Shown here piece by piece: positions 42,322 to 51,489 of a stretch of DNA of 64,000 nt. The translations under genes and the position numbers were made by a program. The notes under the pieces are model-generated. The model saw nothing but the letters and a program-made list of their open reading frames with translations, had not been told where the DNA came from and ran no database searches. Position 1 is the first letter of the stretch; each line of letters starts with the position of its first letter. The stretch comes from an uncultured Sulfitobacter sp. Its GTDB lineage: Bacteria > Pseudomonadota > Alphaproteobacteria > Rhodobacterales > Rhodobacteraceae. Where the stretch lies: positions 124,001 through 188,000 of the forward strand of contig NZ_CANNBM010000004.1 in assembly GCF_947502895.1 (NCBI RefSeq). Direction: 5' to 3'.

Positions 42322-44361
42322 TTATCCGCGGCGTCTGCGTCGCCCGCCACCGCTGCTGTCACCGCCGCCAGTGTTGAAGGTAGCAGTGGGCAGTGTGACG
42401 ATGGAGTTCAGGATCGGAAAAGGTTCTACCGCGTTTGGAATGGCGGAAGCATTCACGAAATGCTCTTGGAAGCGTGGTTCGATCGCTGTCTCGATCTTGT
42501 GGATTTGACGCACGGTCTCTTCGATCTCGCTGCGCGCTTCGCGGTTGAGTAGGGCGATACGTGCGCCGGTTCCAGCTGCGTTGCCTGCCGATGTGACCTT
42601 ATCCAATGGTGCATCAGGGATCATCCCCAGCACCATGGCATGTTTTGTCGAGATATGCGCGCCGAAAGCACCTGCCAATACCACACGGTCCACATGATCC
42701 ACACCGAACTTGTCCATCAGCAGGCGCGCGCCTGAATAGAGCGCGGCCTTGGCCATCTGAATTTCGCGGATATCGCGGTTAGTTACTGTGATTTTGGGTC
42801 CGCCATCGGCGCTGCCATCATAAACCATGTAGCTGTTTGTGCGCCCGTCGGCGAAAACGGCGGCTGAGCCTGTCTGCTCCGCGGTTCCGATCAAACCCGG
42901 TGCATCAACGATGCCATGGATACGCATCTCGGCGACCATCTCGATAATCCCCGAGCCGCAGATGCCAGTCACACCGGTCTGGCCGATTGCTTCATCGAAT
43001 CCTTCCTCGTCCGACCACAGATCAGAGCCAATAACTTTGAAACGCGGCAGTTTCGATACAGGGTCAATCTCGACCCGCTCAATCGCACCGGGGGCGGCGC
43101 GCTGACCAGAGCTGATCTGGGCGCCTTCAAAGGCGGGCCCTGTGGGCGAAGAACATGCGAGCACCTTTTCTTTGTTGCCCAGTAGGATTTCGGCATTGGT
43201 GCCAACATCGACGATCAATACAAGGTCGTCAGACGTGTTGGGATGCTCGGACAAGGCAACTGCGGCCGCGTCAGCGCCCACGTGCCCCGCGATGCAGGGT
43301 AGCATATAGACACGCGCGCTTTCATGTATGTTGAGGTCCAGATCGCGGCCGCGCATCCGCATCGCGTTCGACGTGGCAAGCGCAAAGGGGGCTTGCCCCA
43401 ACTCGAACGGATCAATGCCAAGCAACAGGTGGTGCATGACAGGGTTACAGACAAATACCGCGTCCACGATAAGTTGCTTGTCGATCTGCGCCTCTGAGGT
43501 CAGCTGGATAAATAATGCGTTCATGCCTTCGCGCACGGCCAGCGTCATTTCCTCGGCACCACGGGCGTTCATCATGGAATAGCTTACGCGGCTCATCAGA
43601 TCTTCGCCAAAACGAATTTGCGGATTCATCACACCAGAAGAGGCGACGACCTCACCCGTCTGTAAATCGCACAGATGTGCGGCGATGGTGGTGGAGCCAA
43701 GATCAACCGCGACACCATAGATTGTGCCATCGTAAAATCCGGGCCAGATGTGCATGATCCGCGGCTTGTTTTCATTGTCGCCCAAGTGAATTGCTACAGT
43801 GACTTTCCACTGTCCCTTGCGCAAAATAGGCTGCATGACATGCAGGATATGGAGATCGGCCGTAACATCCTCGATCTCCCATTGCTCCAGCAGGGCCTTT
43901 TGTAGCCGCTCCAGATCACCGGACGGGTCGTGCATATCGGGCTCTTGCACTTCGACATAGTAGAGCTTGGTTGAGGGATTGAGCGTGATGTCGCGGACCT
44001 CGGCACGTTTGCGAACCACCTGTTTATGCACTTGGGATTCCGCTGGTACGTCGATCACCACGTCCTTCAGCACTGTTGCCTGACAGCCCAACCGCCGGCC
44101 TTGTTTCAGGCCGCGCTTGTCGTCATAGCGCGCTTCGACTTTGTTCCACTCGGATAGGGCATCAGGTTCTACCGTAACGCCGTGTTTGGAGAATTCGCCG
44201 TAACCCGGGGTGATCTGGCACTTGGAACAGATGCCGCGCCCGCCACAAACGGAATCGAGATCAACACCCAGTTGGCGTGCGGCGGTAAGCACCGGTGTGC
44301 CAACGGGAAAACGCCCGCGTTTGCCGGATGGTGTAAAAATTACAAGTGGATCATCGCTCAT
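42322..44361 (-). CDS. RACo-like ferredoxin/ASKHA reductive activator (DUF4445)
   Basis: 679 residues. Residues 1-110 form a plant-type 2Fe-2S domain (CGGRGICSKC, later Cys in RLGCQA). A linker domain follows, then an ASKHA ATPase region (GVAVDLGSTTIAAHLCD, IVDVGTNAEILLG, ICGSGIIEMVAEM, VVLAGAFGAHIS). This is the architecture of reductive activators of corrinoid proteins such as RACo and RamA. A corrinoid methyltransferase partner is not in the window. The C-terminus ends in an unusual Gly-Ser-Arg tail (GGGRRRRRG). Confidence 0.9.
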   Translation of the reverse strand: MSDDPLVIFTPSGKRGRFPVGTPVLTAARQLGVDLDSVCGGRGICSKCQITPGYGEFSKHGVTVEPDALSEWNKVEARYDDKRGLKQGRRLGCQATVLKDVVIDVPAESQVHKQVVRKRAEVRDITLNPSTKLYYVEVQEPDMHDPSGDLERLQKALLEQWEIEDVTADLHILHVMQPILRKGQWKVTVAIHLGDNENKPRIMHIWPGFYDGTIYGVAVDLGSTTIAAHLCDLQTGEVVASSGVMNPQIRFGEDLMSRVSYSMMNARGAEEMTLAVREGMNALFIQLTSEAQIDKQLIVDAVFVCNPVMHHLLLGIDPFELGQAPFALATSNAMRMRGRDLDLNIHESARVYMLPCIAGHVGADAAAVALSEHPNTSDDLVLIVDVGTNAEILLGNKEKVLACSSPTGPAFEGAQISSGQRAAPGAIERVEIDPVSKLPRFKVIGSDLWSDEEGFDEAIGQTGVTGICGSGIIEMVAEMRIHGIVDAPGLIGTAEQTGSAAVFADGRTNSYMVYDGSADGGPKITVTNRDIREIQMAKAALYSGARLLMDKFGVDHVDRVVLAGAFGAHISTKHAMVLGMIPDAPLDKVTSAGNAAGTGARIALLNREARSEIEETVRQIHKIETAIEPRFQEHFVNASAIPNAVEPFPILNSIVTLPTATFNTGGGDSSGGGRRRRRG

Positions 44362-44460
44362 GTCAGCTGTTCCCGATCAGTGTTTGATGGCACCATAGTC
44401 ATAGGCGCGGGCAGGGGAAGTCCACGCGCGGCAAAAATCGTCGCACATGCGTCATTTCCG

Positions 44461-44534
44461 TGGATAAGGGGGCCAGCCCCCTTGGCGCTGCGCGCCAATT
44501 CCCCCGGAGGATTTATGGCCAGAAAAAATAGGGT
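44461..44534. repeat. Extragenic GC-rich hairpin element with conserved tail
   Basis: The segment contains AAGGGGG-CCAG-CCCCCTT and GGCGC-TGC-GCGCC hairpins followed by GGAGGATTTATGGCCAGAAA. The last 19 bases (44516-44534, TGGCCAGAAAAAATAGGGT) recur exactly at 62312-62330. It lies at the 3' end of the agmatinase gene and may act as a terminator or mRNA-stabilising element. Confidence 0.6.
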
Positions 44535-44535
44535 T

Positions 44536-45495
44536 CTAGCCCTGCCTGCGGGCATGAAAGATAAAGCCCAGAAAGTTAAGAAGGATTTGCGCAGCGAGGA
44601 TTTGCGTGGAGCCTGTCGGGTCGTAATCAGGGGCAACTTCAACCAGATCCATGCCGACAACCTCATGGCGCTCAGCCACGGCTTGCAGCAATTCGAGCAC
44701 TTCGTAGTATAGAAATCCCCCGTGGGACGGGGTGCCCGTGCCCGGTGCTATTGAGGGGCAAAATGCATCTATATCGAGGGTGACATAGATCCGTGCATCG
44801 ATGGGAATATGGGACAATACACCGCTGGTGCCCATTTTGCGCGCTTGGCGCACACTGATGATATCACTGCCCATAGCGCGTGCGTCGGCATAGCCTTCTT
44901 TCGCTGTTGAACTGACATTACGTATGCCCACCTGTGTGAGACCGGTCACAAAATCATGCTCGGCCGCGCGGCGCATGGGGTTTCCGTGGCCATGGCGCAC
45001 GCCATGACGCTCGTCCACAAAATCAAGATGCGCGTCGATCTGAAGGATATGGATATCTCCCTGACCTTCGAAAGCGCGGATGCAGGGGATGTTGATGGAG
45101 TGATCGCCGCCGATCACTACGGGCAGGGCGGCTGCATCGAGTGCTGCGCGCACGCCTGCTTCGATGTTTGCGTGGCTGGCCTCGGTATCGGTGTGAATGA
45201 TATCGGCGTCGCCCATATCAACAATATTCACATCCCCCGGCAAATAGGTCGCATCATCCTCATGATCATAGGCCCCTGCGTGTCCGAAGCTGAACAAGGT
45301 AGATGCCTCTCGCACCCCGCGCGGGCCGAACCGTGCGCCGCTGCGATACTGTGTTCCTGCATCGAATGGCGCGCCAAGGATGGCGACATCAGCGTCGAGT
45401 TTGGCCCAGTCCGGCTCGTAGGGGCGCTTGCCGAATGTCGAAATCCCCACAAATGGCAGATCCAGCCTGCCACCCTCATACCCATGCCGCGTCAT
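44536..45495 (-). CDS. speB: Agmatinase-family ureohydrolase
   Basis: 319 residues from ATG 45495, with AGGAGGG upstream; the frame stays open to 45933 but that extension has no family resemblance. Manganese-site motifs GGDHSINIPCI, IDAHLDFVDE and LDIDAFCPSIAPGTGTP are intact. Agmatinase cleaves agmatine to putrescine and urea; guanidinobutyrase and related activities share these motifs, so the substrate is not certain. Confidence 0.9.
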   Translation of the reverse strand: MTRHGYEGGRLDLPFVGISTFGKRPYEPDWAKLDADVAILGAPFDAGTQYRSGARFGPRGVREASTLFSFGHAGAYDHEDDATYLPGDVNIVDMGDADIIHTDTEASHANIEAGVRAALDAAALPVVIGGDHSINIPCIRAFEGQGDIHILQIDAHLDFVDERHGVRHGHGNPMRRAAEHDFVTGLTQVGIRNVSSTAKEGYADARAMGSDIISVRQARKMGTSGVLSHIPIDARIYVTLDIDAFCPSIAPGTGTPSHGGFLYYEVLELLQAVAERHEVVGMDLVEVAPDYDPTGSTQILAAQILLNFLGFIFHARRQG

Positions 45496-45631
45496 CGCAC
45501 CCTCCTGATTTTTGCGCAGCTTTGGCCAAGGACGCGACGATTGCAAGAGATGAGGACAACAGGCCTTTTCAATCTGCGATATACGTGAAATAGCAAACCG
45601 CCAAATGATGCCATTACCTTCGGAGGTTATT

Positions 45632-47080
45632 ATGGAGATTCGTGAGGCTCTTACGTTCGATGATGTGTTGCTGGTGCCCGCCGCATCCTCGGTCCTTCCC
45701 AGCACAGCAGATACCCGCACCCGTGTCACAAAATCTATTGCGCTGAACATCCCGTTGCTCAGCTCGGCGATGGATACTGTGACCGAAGGGCGTATGGCGA
45801 TTGCCATGGCACAGGCTGGTGGCATGGGCGTGGTACACCGCAACCTGACAATCGAAGAGCAAGCCCGCGAAATACGCCGCGTCAAGCGCTTTGAAAGCGG
45901 GATCGTGTATAACCCGATCACTTTGCGTGCCAACCAGACGCTGGCAGACGCAAAAGCACTACAAGCCCGCTACAATGTCACCGGCTTTCCTGTGGTAGAT
46001 GAGACAGGGCGCGTTGTGGGGATTGTGACCAATCGTGACATGCGGTTTGCCCATGATGATGATACGCCCGTCCACTTAATGATGAGCGCGGACAATCTGG
46101 CCATTCTCCATGAGCCGGCAGACCGTGATGAAGCCATCAGCTTGATGAAAGCGCGCCGTATCGAGAAGCTGTTGGTCACGGACGGGCAGGGTGTTCTGAC
46201 GGGGCTTTTGACGCTTAAGGACACCGAACAGGCCGTACTGAACCCGACCGCCTGTAAGGACGAGTTGGGCCGTTTGCGTGTCGCTGCTGCGACAACCACG
46301 GGTGATGCGGGTTTCGAACGGTCACAAGCATTGGTCGACGCTGGTGTGGACATGATTGTTATCGACACGGCGCATGGTCACTCCGAAGGGGTTGCACTGG
46401 CGGTTGAACGTGCCAAAAAGCTCAGCAACGAGGTTCAGGTGGTTGCGGGCAACGTGGCAACGGGCGAGGCAGTGCGGGCGCTGATTGGTTCGGGTGCTGA
46501 TGCAGTGAAAGTTGGCATCGGGCCAGGCTCCATCTGTACTACGCGCATGGTTGCGGGCGTAGGCGTGCCGCAATTGACTGCCATTATGGATTGCGCAAAA
46601 GCGGCGGGCGAAACGCCTGTGATTGCGGATGGCGGCATCAAATTTTCTGGAGATTTTGCCAAGGCGATTGCCGCGGGCGCGTCCTGCGCCATGGTCGGGT
46701 CCATGATCGCTGGTACTGATGAGTCACCAGGCGAGGTCATCTTGTACCAAGGTCGCAGCTTCAAGAGCTATCGCGGGATGGGCAGTCTGGGCGCGATGGC
46801 CAGCGGTTCTGCTGATCGTTATTTCCAGAAAGACGCAGCCAGTGACAAACTGGTTCCAGAAGGGATCGAGGGGCAGGTTGCCTATAAGGGCAGTGCCGCA
46901 GCGGTTGTCCATCAGATGGTGGGTGGTTTGCGTGCTGCGATGGGCTACACGGGCTGCGCCACTGTTGAAGAAATGCGCAAGAACTGTTCGTTCGTGAAAA
47001 TTACAGGTGCAGGCCTGAAAGAAAGCCATGTGCATGATGTACAGATCACCCGCGAGTCGCCCAATTACAGGATTGGTTAA
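45632..47080 (+). CDS. guaB: Inosine-5'-monophosphate dehydrogenase
   Basis: 482 residues from ATG 45632, preceded by GGAGG six bases upstream. The barrel has the catalytic loop GPGSICTTRMVAGVG with the active Cys and the finger YRGMGSLGAM; a CBS pair occupies about residues 95-205. It makes XMP in guanine nucleotide synthesis. The rRNA methyltransferase gene follows after three bases. Confidence 0.97.
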   Translation: MEIREALTFDDVLLVPAASSVLPSTADTRTRVTKSIALNIPLLSSAMDTVTEGRMAIAMAQAGGMGVVHRNLTIEEQAREIRRVKRFESGIVYNPITLRANQTLADAKALQARYNVTGFPVVDETGRVVGIVTNRDMRFAHDDDTPVHLMMSADNLAILHEPADRDEAISLMKARRIEKLLVTDGQGVLTGLLTLKDTEQAVLNPTACKDELGRLRVAAATTTGDAGFERSQALVDAGVDMIVIDTAHGHSEGVALAVERAKKLSNEVQVVAGNVATGEAVRALIGSGADAVKVGIGPGSICTTRMVAGVGVPQLTAIMDCAKAAGETPVIADGGIKFSGDFAKAIAAGASCAMVGSMIAGTDESPGEVILYQGRSFKSYRGMGSLGAMASGSADRYFQKDAASDKLVPEGIEGQVAYKGSAAAVVHQMVGGLRAAMGYTGCATVEEMRKNCSFVKITGAGLKESHVHDVQITRESPNYRIG

Positions 47081-47083
47081 GCC

Positions 47084-48247
47084 ATGACCCCAGCCGCAAG
47101 GGTGGCTGCGGCCATCGAAATCCTTGATATTATTGGCGATGGCGCGCCTGCCGAGCAAGTGCTGACACGTTGGGGCCGCGGCAATCGTTTTGCCGGATCA
47201 AAAGACCGCGCCGCGATCCGTGACTACGTTTTCGACGTATTGCGTCAAAAAAGGTCGGTTGCCTGGTTGGGGCGGGCCGCGACCGGGCGCGGCCTGATGA
47301 TTGGATTGTTGCGTGCTCAAGGCGTTGATCCAGCAGATCTTTTTACAGGCGAAGGTCATGCGCCAGCGCCGCTGGCCGACTATGAAATTGAACCACCTGT
47401 AGGGCAGATGCCTGCAGAAGTCGCGATGAACCTGCCGGACTGGCTTGCCGACAGGTTTCAGGCCAGCCTTGGGGAACAGACAGCGTCAGCAGCCCTGATA
47501 TTACAGTCGCGCGCGCCAGTTACACTGCGGTTAAATACCTCAAAAACAAATACCTCCGAGGTGATGTTGATGTTAGAGGGCGCGGGCGTTGAAGTAACGC
47601 CAAACCCTCTTGCCTCTACTGCTCTAACTGTGACGGAAGGTGCGCGTAAGATCCGGAACTCGACCGCCTACCAAGAGGGCTTTGTCGAACTTCAGGACGC
47701 CAGCAGCCAAGCCATTGTTGACGCGTTGCCAGATGGCGCGCGCGTATTGGATTACTGCGCGGGGGGCGGTGGAAAGACCTTGGCGCTGGCTGCGCGGGGT
47801 GCCGATGCAGTGTTTGCGCATGATGCAGATCCAGCCCGCATGCGTGATCTGCCCCTTAGGGCAGCACGGGCAGAGGCAGAGATCACACAGCTTGGTACCA
47901 GTGATCTGGCCCGCAATGGCCCCTATGATCTGGTGCTGGTGGATGCGCCTTGTTCGGGCAGCGGATCATGGCGGCGTGCGCCCGAAGCCAAATGGAACCT
48001 GACGCCCGCGCAGCTTGCGTCGACACTGGCATTGCAGGATCAAATTCTCGACGATGCACAAGCGCTCGTCGGCGTGGGTGGTACGCTTGCTTATGCAACC
48101 TGCTCGATACTCGACGAAGAAAACAAGATGCGCATCGAGGCATTTTTGGGCCGTCATTCAGGTTGGAAGTGCAACTGGAGCAAGACTTATCCCATCAGCG
48201 CAGAGGGCGACGGATTTTATACTGCGCACTTGACGCGAGACAAATAA
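47084..48247 (+). CDS. RsmB/NOP-family RNA cytosine-C5 methyltransferase
   Basis: 387 residues. The SAM-binding DYCAGGGGKTLALAA, the VDAPCSGSGSWRRAPEAKW motif with one conserved Cys, and the catalytic YATCSI are present. The N-terminus has an NusB-like RNA-binding part. It is likely to methylate 16S rRNA or another RNA at C5 of cytosine. Co-transcribed with guaB. Confidence 0.9.
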   Translation: MTPAARVAAAIEILDIIGDGAPAEQVLTRWGRGNRFAGSKDRAAIRDYVFDVLRQKRSVAWLGRAATGRGLMIGLLRAQGVDPADLFTGEGHAPAPLADYEIEPPVGQMPAEVAMNLPDWLADRFQASLGEQTASAALILQSRAPVTLRLNTSKTNTSEVMLMLEGAGVEVTPNPLASTALTVTEGARKIRNSTAYQEGFVELQDASSQAIVDALPDGARVLDYCAGGGGKTLALAARGADAVFAHDADPARMRDLPLRAARAEAEITQLGTSDLARNGPYDLVLVDAPCSGSGSWRRAPEAKWNLTPAQLASTLALQDQILDDAQALVGVGGTLAYATCSILDEENKMRIEAFLGRHSGWKCNWSKTYPISAEGDGFYTAHLTRDK

Positions 48248-48298
48248 TTGCCAACCCTTCAACCAATGCGGGAAAACATGGCGGGTGATCTGCTTCGG

Positions 48299-48314
48299 TT
48301 AATCGGCGGTTAAC
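48299..48314. promoter_or_regulatory. CtrA-type site TTAA-N7-TTAAC before cckA
   Basis: TTAA (48299-48302), seven bases, TTAAC (48310-48314): a perfect match to the CtrA consensus, 64 bases before the cckA ATG. I found no other perfect match in a scan of the window by eye. It suggests CtrA feeds back on its own phosphorelay kinase. Confidence 0.7.
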
Positions 48315-48377
48315 CCTTCGCGTCAAAGGTGAACGCACGATTCGGATATTTTTTCGGGACGTTGCGGGAGGGCAGGA

Positions 48378-50690
48378 ATGCAGCAAGCCATCGGTACCAC
48401 GTTTGCCCAGCGAGTGATTGGCATCACGCCGCAAAAAGTACTGGTTCTCTCGGGGCTCGCCACTGTTCTGGGTGTGGCAGCGTTGCTAGGGTTGGAAGGT
48501 CATGCACGGCAGGCCGTTGGTGCTGCGGCGCTCAGTCTTTTGTGTGTAAGTATTACCGTCGTTTTGTTACGGGTGGGGCATGGTCTCGCTGCGGGGCAAA
48601 GCCATAGATCGGTCGCGCATTTCATCACCAATGATGCTGCCCCCAGCTTTGTCACGGCGGTTGACGGGCAAATCACCTCCGCTAATCCAGCCGCTGAGCG
48701 GACGTTTGGGCAAACCCAAAACAGCACGCTCGCAGCTGTCCTGTCAGAGCGGATCAGTAACCCAGGTGCTATTCTGTTTCGCTTGCAATCGCGTGCCGAA
48801 ACCACGGGCGCGGCCCGCGAGGAAATTGTGACAAACAGCGGACAATTGCTTTTGTCAGTTCATGCCATTGGTGCGGGTAGTTTTGCATGGAGGGTAGAGC
48901 CACAGAACAGCCAGGCCGCAGGTAGCTTGCCCAGTGATAACCGGATTTTACCGATGATTATGGTCGGACGAAGCGGTGCGATTTTGTCGATGAACCACGC
49001 AGCGCGCCAGTTTTTAGGCGCGCGAGGCAAGTCGCTCGATAGCGTTTTCGCAGAACAGATCGTGGTACCCGGAACAGTAATGCAAGTCTCGACAGTTTCG
49101 GGAAACAAGCCTGCGTTGATTGCTCAAACAGATGCTGGCGCAGGGCGTCGGGCCCTTTATCTGCTACCGCCGCCAGCGAAGGGGGAGGTGGTACAAAACC
49201 CCGATTGGCAGGTCTTTCAGGACATGCCAATCCCGATGGTGAAAATAGCACCGGATGGTACAGTTCTAGCCTTTAACAAACGGGCCTCGAAACTGATTGG
49301 TGTGGTACTGGTCGAAGGCGCTGCTTTGTCAGCGTTAATGGAAGGGTTAGGGCGTTCCATATCTGATTGGCTCGAAGACACGCTTGCAGGACGTTTGGTG
49401 CAAAAATCGGAATTCCTGCGCCTTACCCGCGGGGATCGCGAAGCTTTTGTACAAGTCACGCTCAACCGGATCGAGGAAGAAGGCGCGCCAGCTCTTGTGG
49501 CTGTTTTACACGACGCGACAGAGTTGAAATCCCTCGAAGCACAATTTGTACAAAGCCAGAAAATGCAGGCCATCGGGCAGCTAGCAGGTGGTGTAGCCCA
49601 TGACTTCAATAACCTGCTCACAGCCATTTCAGGCCATTGCGACCTTTTGTTGCTGCGTCACGACCACGGCGATAGTGATTACGGGGACTTGGTGCAGATC
49701 AACCAAAACGCAAATCGCGCGGCCGCTTTGGTTGGACAATTGCTTGCTTTCTCGCGCAAGCAAACTTTGCGGCCCGAAACGCTCGACATGCGCGATACAC
49801 TGGCTGACCTTACCCATCTGCTGAACCGTTTGGTGGGCGAAAAGATAACACTCACCCTCAGTCATGACCCTTTATTACAGCCAATTCGCGCGGATAAGCG
49901 CCAACTTGAGCAAGTTTTGATGAACCTTGTGGTAAACGCGCGCGACGCGATGCCTTCGGGCGGTGAAATCCGGATAGAGACGGAATGTACCAAGCTAGAT
50001 GAGCCACTGCTGCGTGATCAAGTGACCGTTCCGGCGGGCGAGTATGTCACAATCAAGGTAAGCGACGACGGGACAGGCATTTCGACAGACAAGCTCCAGA
50101 AAGTGTTCGAGCCGTTTTTTACGACAAAACGGACAGGCGAAGGGACTGGGCTGGGTCTCTCCACGGCCTATGGCATTATCAAACAGACAGGGGGATACAT
50201 TTTTGTAGACAGCACAGAAGGCGTGGGGACCTGTTTCAGCCTCCATTTCCCCGTGCTAAACCAGACTGCACCGGTGACTGTTCCAAAGGCCACTGAACAA
50301 ACCGGCGAGGTACACGCGGCGCCTGCCGGTGGTGTCATACTGCTTGTGGAGGACGAGGCGCCAGTTCGCGCATTTGCCAGCCGCGCGCTACGTTTGCGCG
50401 GATTTACCGTGCTTGAGGCTGAAAATGCTGAGGCGGCACTCGAGACGCTGGAAGATCCAAGTCTGAAGATTGACGTTTTTGTCACGGATGTGGTCATGCC
50501 GGGCATGGATGGTCCGAGTTGGGTCAAGGAGGCGATGAAAGTACGCCCCGATGTACGGGTCGTATTCGTTTCAGGCTATGCCGAAGACAGTTTGGGCGAG
50601 GCGCAAAAGAAGATCCCCAATTCGGTTTTTCTGCCCAAGCCGTTTTCTCTTAGTGAGTTGACCGAAACCGTAAACAAGCAGCTGCACTAG
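48378..50690 (+). CDS. cckA: CckA-type hybrid histidine kinase
   Basis: 770 residues: two N-terminal transmembrane segments (about 20-70), PAS-like regions (about 80-370), the H box MQAIGQLAGGVAHDFNNLL (phosphorylated His near 408), the ATPase N, G1, F and G2 boxes (NLVVNARDAMPSGG, FEPFFTTKRTGEGTGLGLS) and a C-terminal receiver (VTDVVMPGMDG, Asp near 704). This is the CckA layout, which feeds ChpT and CtrA in alphaproteobacteria and, in Rhodobacterales, motility and gene transfer agent control. Its stop overlaps the convergent sulfotransferase gene by four bases. Confidence 0.92.
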   Translation: MQQAIGTTFAQRVIGITPQKVLVLSGLATVLGVAALLGLEGHARQAVGAAALSLLCVSITVVLLRVGHGLAAGQSHRSVAHFITNDAAPSFVTAVDGQITSANPAAERTFGQTQNSTLAAVLSERISNPGAILFRLQSRAETTGAAREEIVTNSGQLLLSVHAIGAGSFAWRVEPQNSQAAGSLPSDNRILPMIMVGRSGAILSMNHAARQFLGARGKSLDSVFAEQIVVPGTVMQVSTVSGNKPALIAQTDAGAGRRALYLLPPPAKGEVVQNPDWQVFQDMPIPMVKIAPDGTVLAFNKRASKLIGVVLVEGAALSALMEGLGRSISDWLEDTLAGRLVQKSEFLRLTRGDREAFVQVTLNRIEEEGAPALVAVLHDATELKSLEAQFVQSQKMQAIGQLAGGVAHDFNNLLTAISGHCDLLLLRHDHGDSDYGDLVQINQNANRAAALVGQLLAFSRKQTLRPETLDMRDTLADLTHLLNRLVGEKITLTLSHDPLLQPIRADKRQLEQVLMNLVVNARDAMPSGGEIRIETECTKLDEPLLRDQVTVPAGEYVTIKVSDDGTGISTDKLQKVFEPFFTTKRTGEGTGLGLSTAYGIIKQTGGYIFVDSTEGVGTCFSLHFPVLNQTAPVTVPKATEQTGEVHAAPAGGVILLVEDEAPVRAFASRALRLRGFTVLEAENAEAALETLEDPSLKIDVFVTDVVMPGMDGPSWVKEAMKVRPDVRVVFVSGYAEDSLGEAQKKIPNSVFLPKPFSLSELTETVNKQLH

Positions 50691-51286
50691 CTGCGCGGGA
50701 TACTGTCGTACAGCGTAAAGTCATCCGAGAACTTCCGCCGGAACCTTTCTTCAACATCAGGCGATAGCCGCACCTCAATGGAAGGCGAGACGTTTTCCCG
50801 TTCCAGCGACAGCTTGACATCCAGCCGATCTTCCAAAAATTCTTGCAGGCGGGGCTGGTCTTCGTATGCAAATAGATGAGTGATGCCAGTACCGTTCGGT
50901 TGCCGCTCCAGAAACTTAAGCTGGTTTCCGACCTCTGCAAAACCCGGACGCTTTCCCTTCATGTAAGCCAGAACAAATTCATCGAAGGTGATTCCATAGG
51001 TGTTGTTCGGTTTGTCCTTCATAAAAGGTCGTTGTCGGTAGCGATACCAGCTACTTAACCAGCTGATCGGATCGCGCATAACGGCCATTAGTTCCATCTC
51101 GGCATCACAAACGTTCAAAAACATGGGCCGGATGAACCGGTTATACCGATAGACCGGTGCATGCTTCAAAAGGGGGGGATCGGTAATAACAAGATCCGCA
51201 CGTGTTGCCAGCGCAGTCTCATAGGCCGTTGTGCCAGTTTTCGGCACCGATAAAAACGCCAGGCGTTCTTTAAAGAAAACAAGCAT
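50687..51286 (-). CDS. Sulfotransferase family protein
   Basis: 199 residues. VPKTGTTAYETAL is the 5'-phosphosulfate-binding loop and MRDPISWLSSWYRYR the 3'-phosphate-binding motif of PAPS-dependent sulfotransferases. It is shorter than classic members, but both cofactor motifs are intact. The acceptor is unknown; similar proteins in marine Rhodobacterales act on surface glycans or lipids, which is inference here. Sits alone between cckA and recA on the opposite strand. Confidence 0.85.
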   Translation of the reverse strand: MLVFFKERLAFLSVPKTGTTAYETALATRADLVITDPPLLKHAPVYRYNRFIRPMFLNVCDAEMELMAVMRDPISWLSSWYRYRQRPFMKDKPNNTYGITFDEFVLAYMKGKRPGFAEVGNQLKFLERQPNGTGITHLFAYEDQPRLQEFLEDRLDVKLSLERENVSPSIEVRLSPDVEERFRRKFSDDFTLYDSIPRS

Positions 51287-51387
51287 TTAGTCTCTCCAGT
51301 TGGGACAAGCATACAAACAATGGCTGCCTTAAACAACTTGTTAACCAATCAGGTCCAAAGATTAGACAAGAAAAATTTGATTGAAAT

Positions 51388-51423
51388 GTTCCGCGTTTGT
51401 ACCCATAAGAACATTAACAGAAC
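51388..51423. promoter_or_regulatory. Tandem SOS (LexA) boxes before recA
   Basis: GAAC-N7-GAAC at 51409-51423 is the alphaproteobacterial LexA site in its exact form. A second, near-match GTTC-N7-GTAC at 51388-51402 precedes it in the opposite sense. They lie 67-102 bases before the recA ATG, a position suited to promoter repression by LexA. Confidence 0.85.
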
Positions 51424-51489
51424 ACAACATCATTGCGACGGTGGCGATTGCCGCTACCTCAGCACTGTGACAGTAAGGGAAGAACCCAA

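Noticed and set aside
44536..45933. N-terminal extension of agmatinase by 146 residues
   Set aside because: The extension crosses the guaB start region antisense; a strong ribosome site precedes ATG 45495.
51333..51352. Second CtrA-like site near recA (TTAA...TTAAC)
   Set aside because: The spacer is eight bases, not seven, so it does not fit the consensus.
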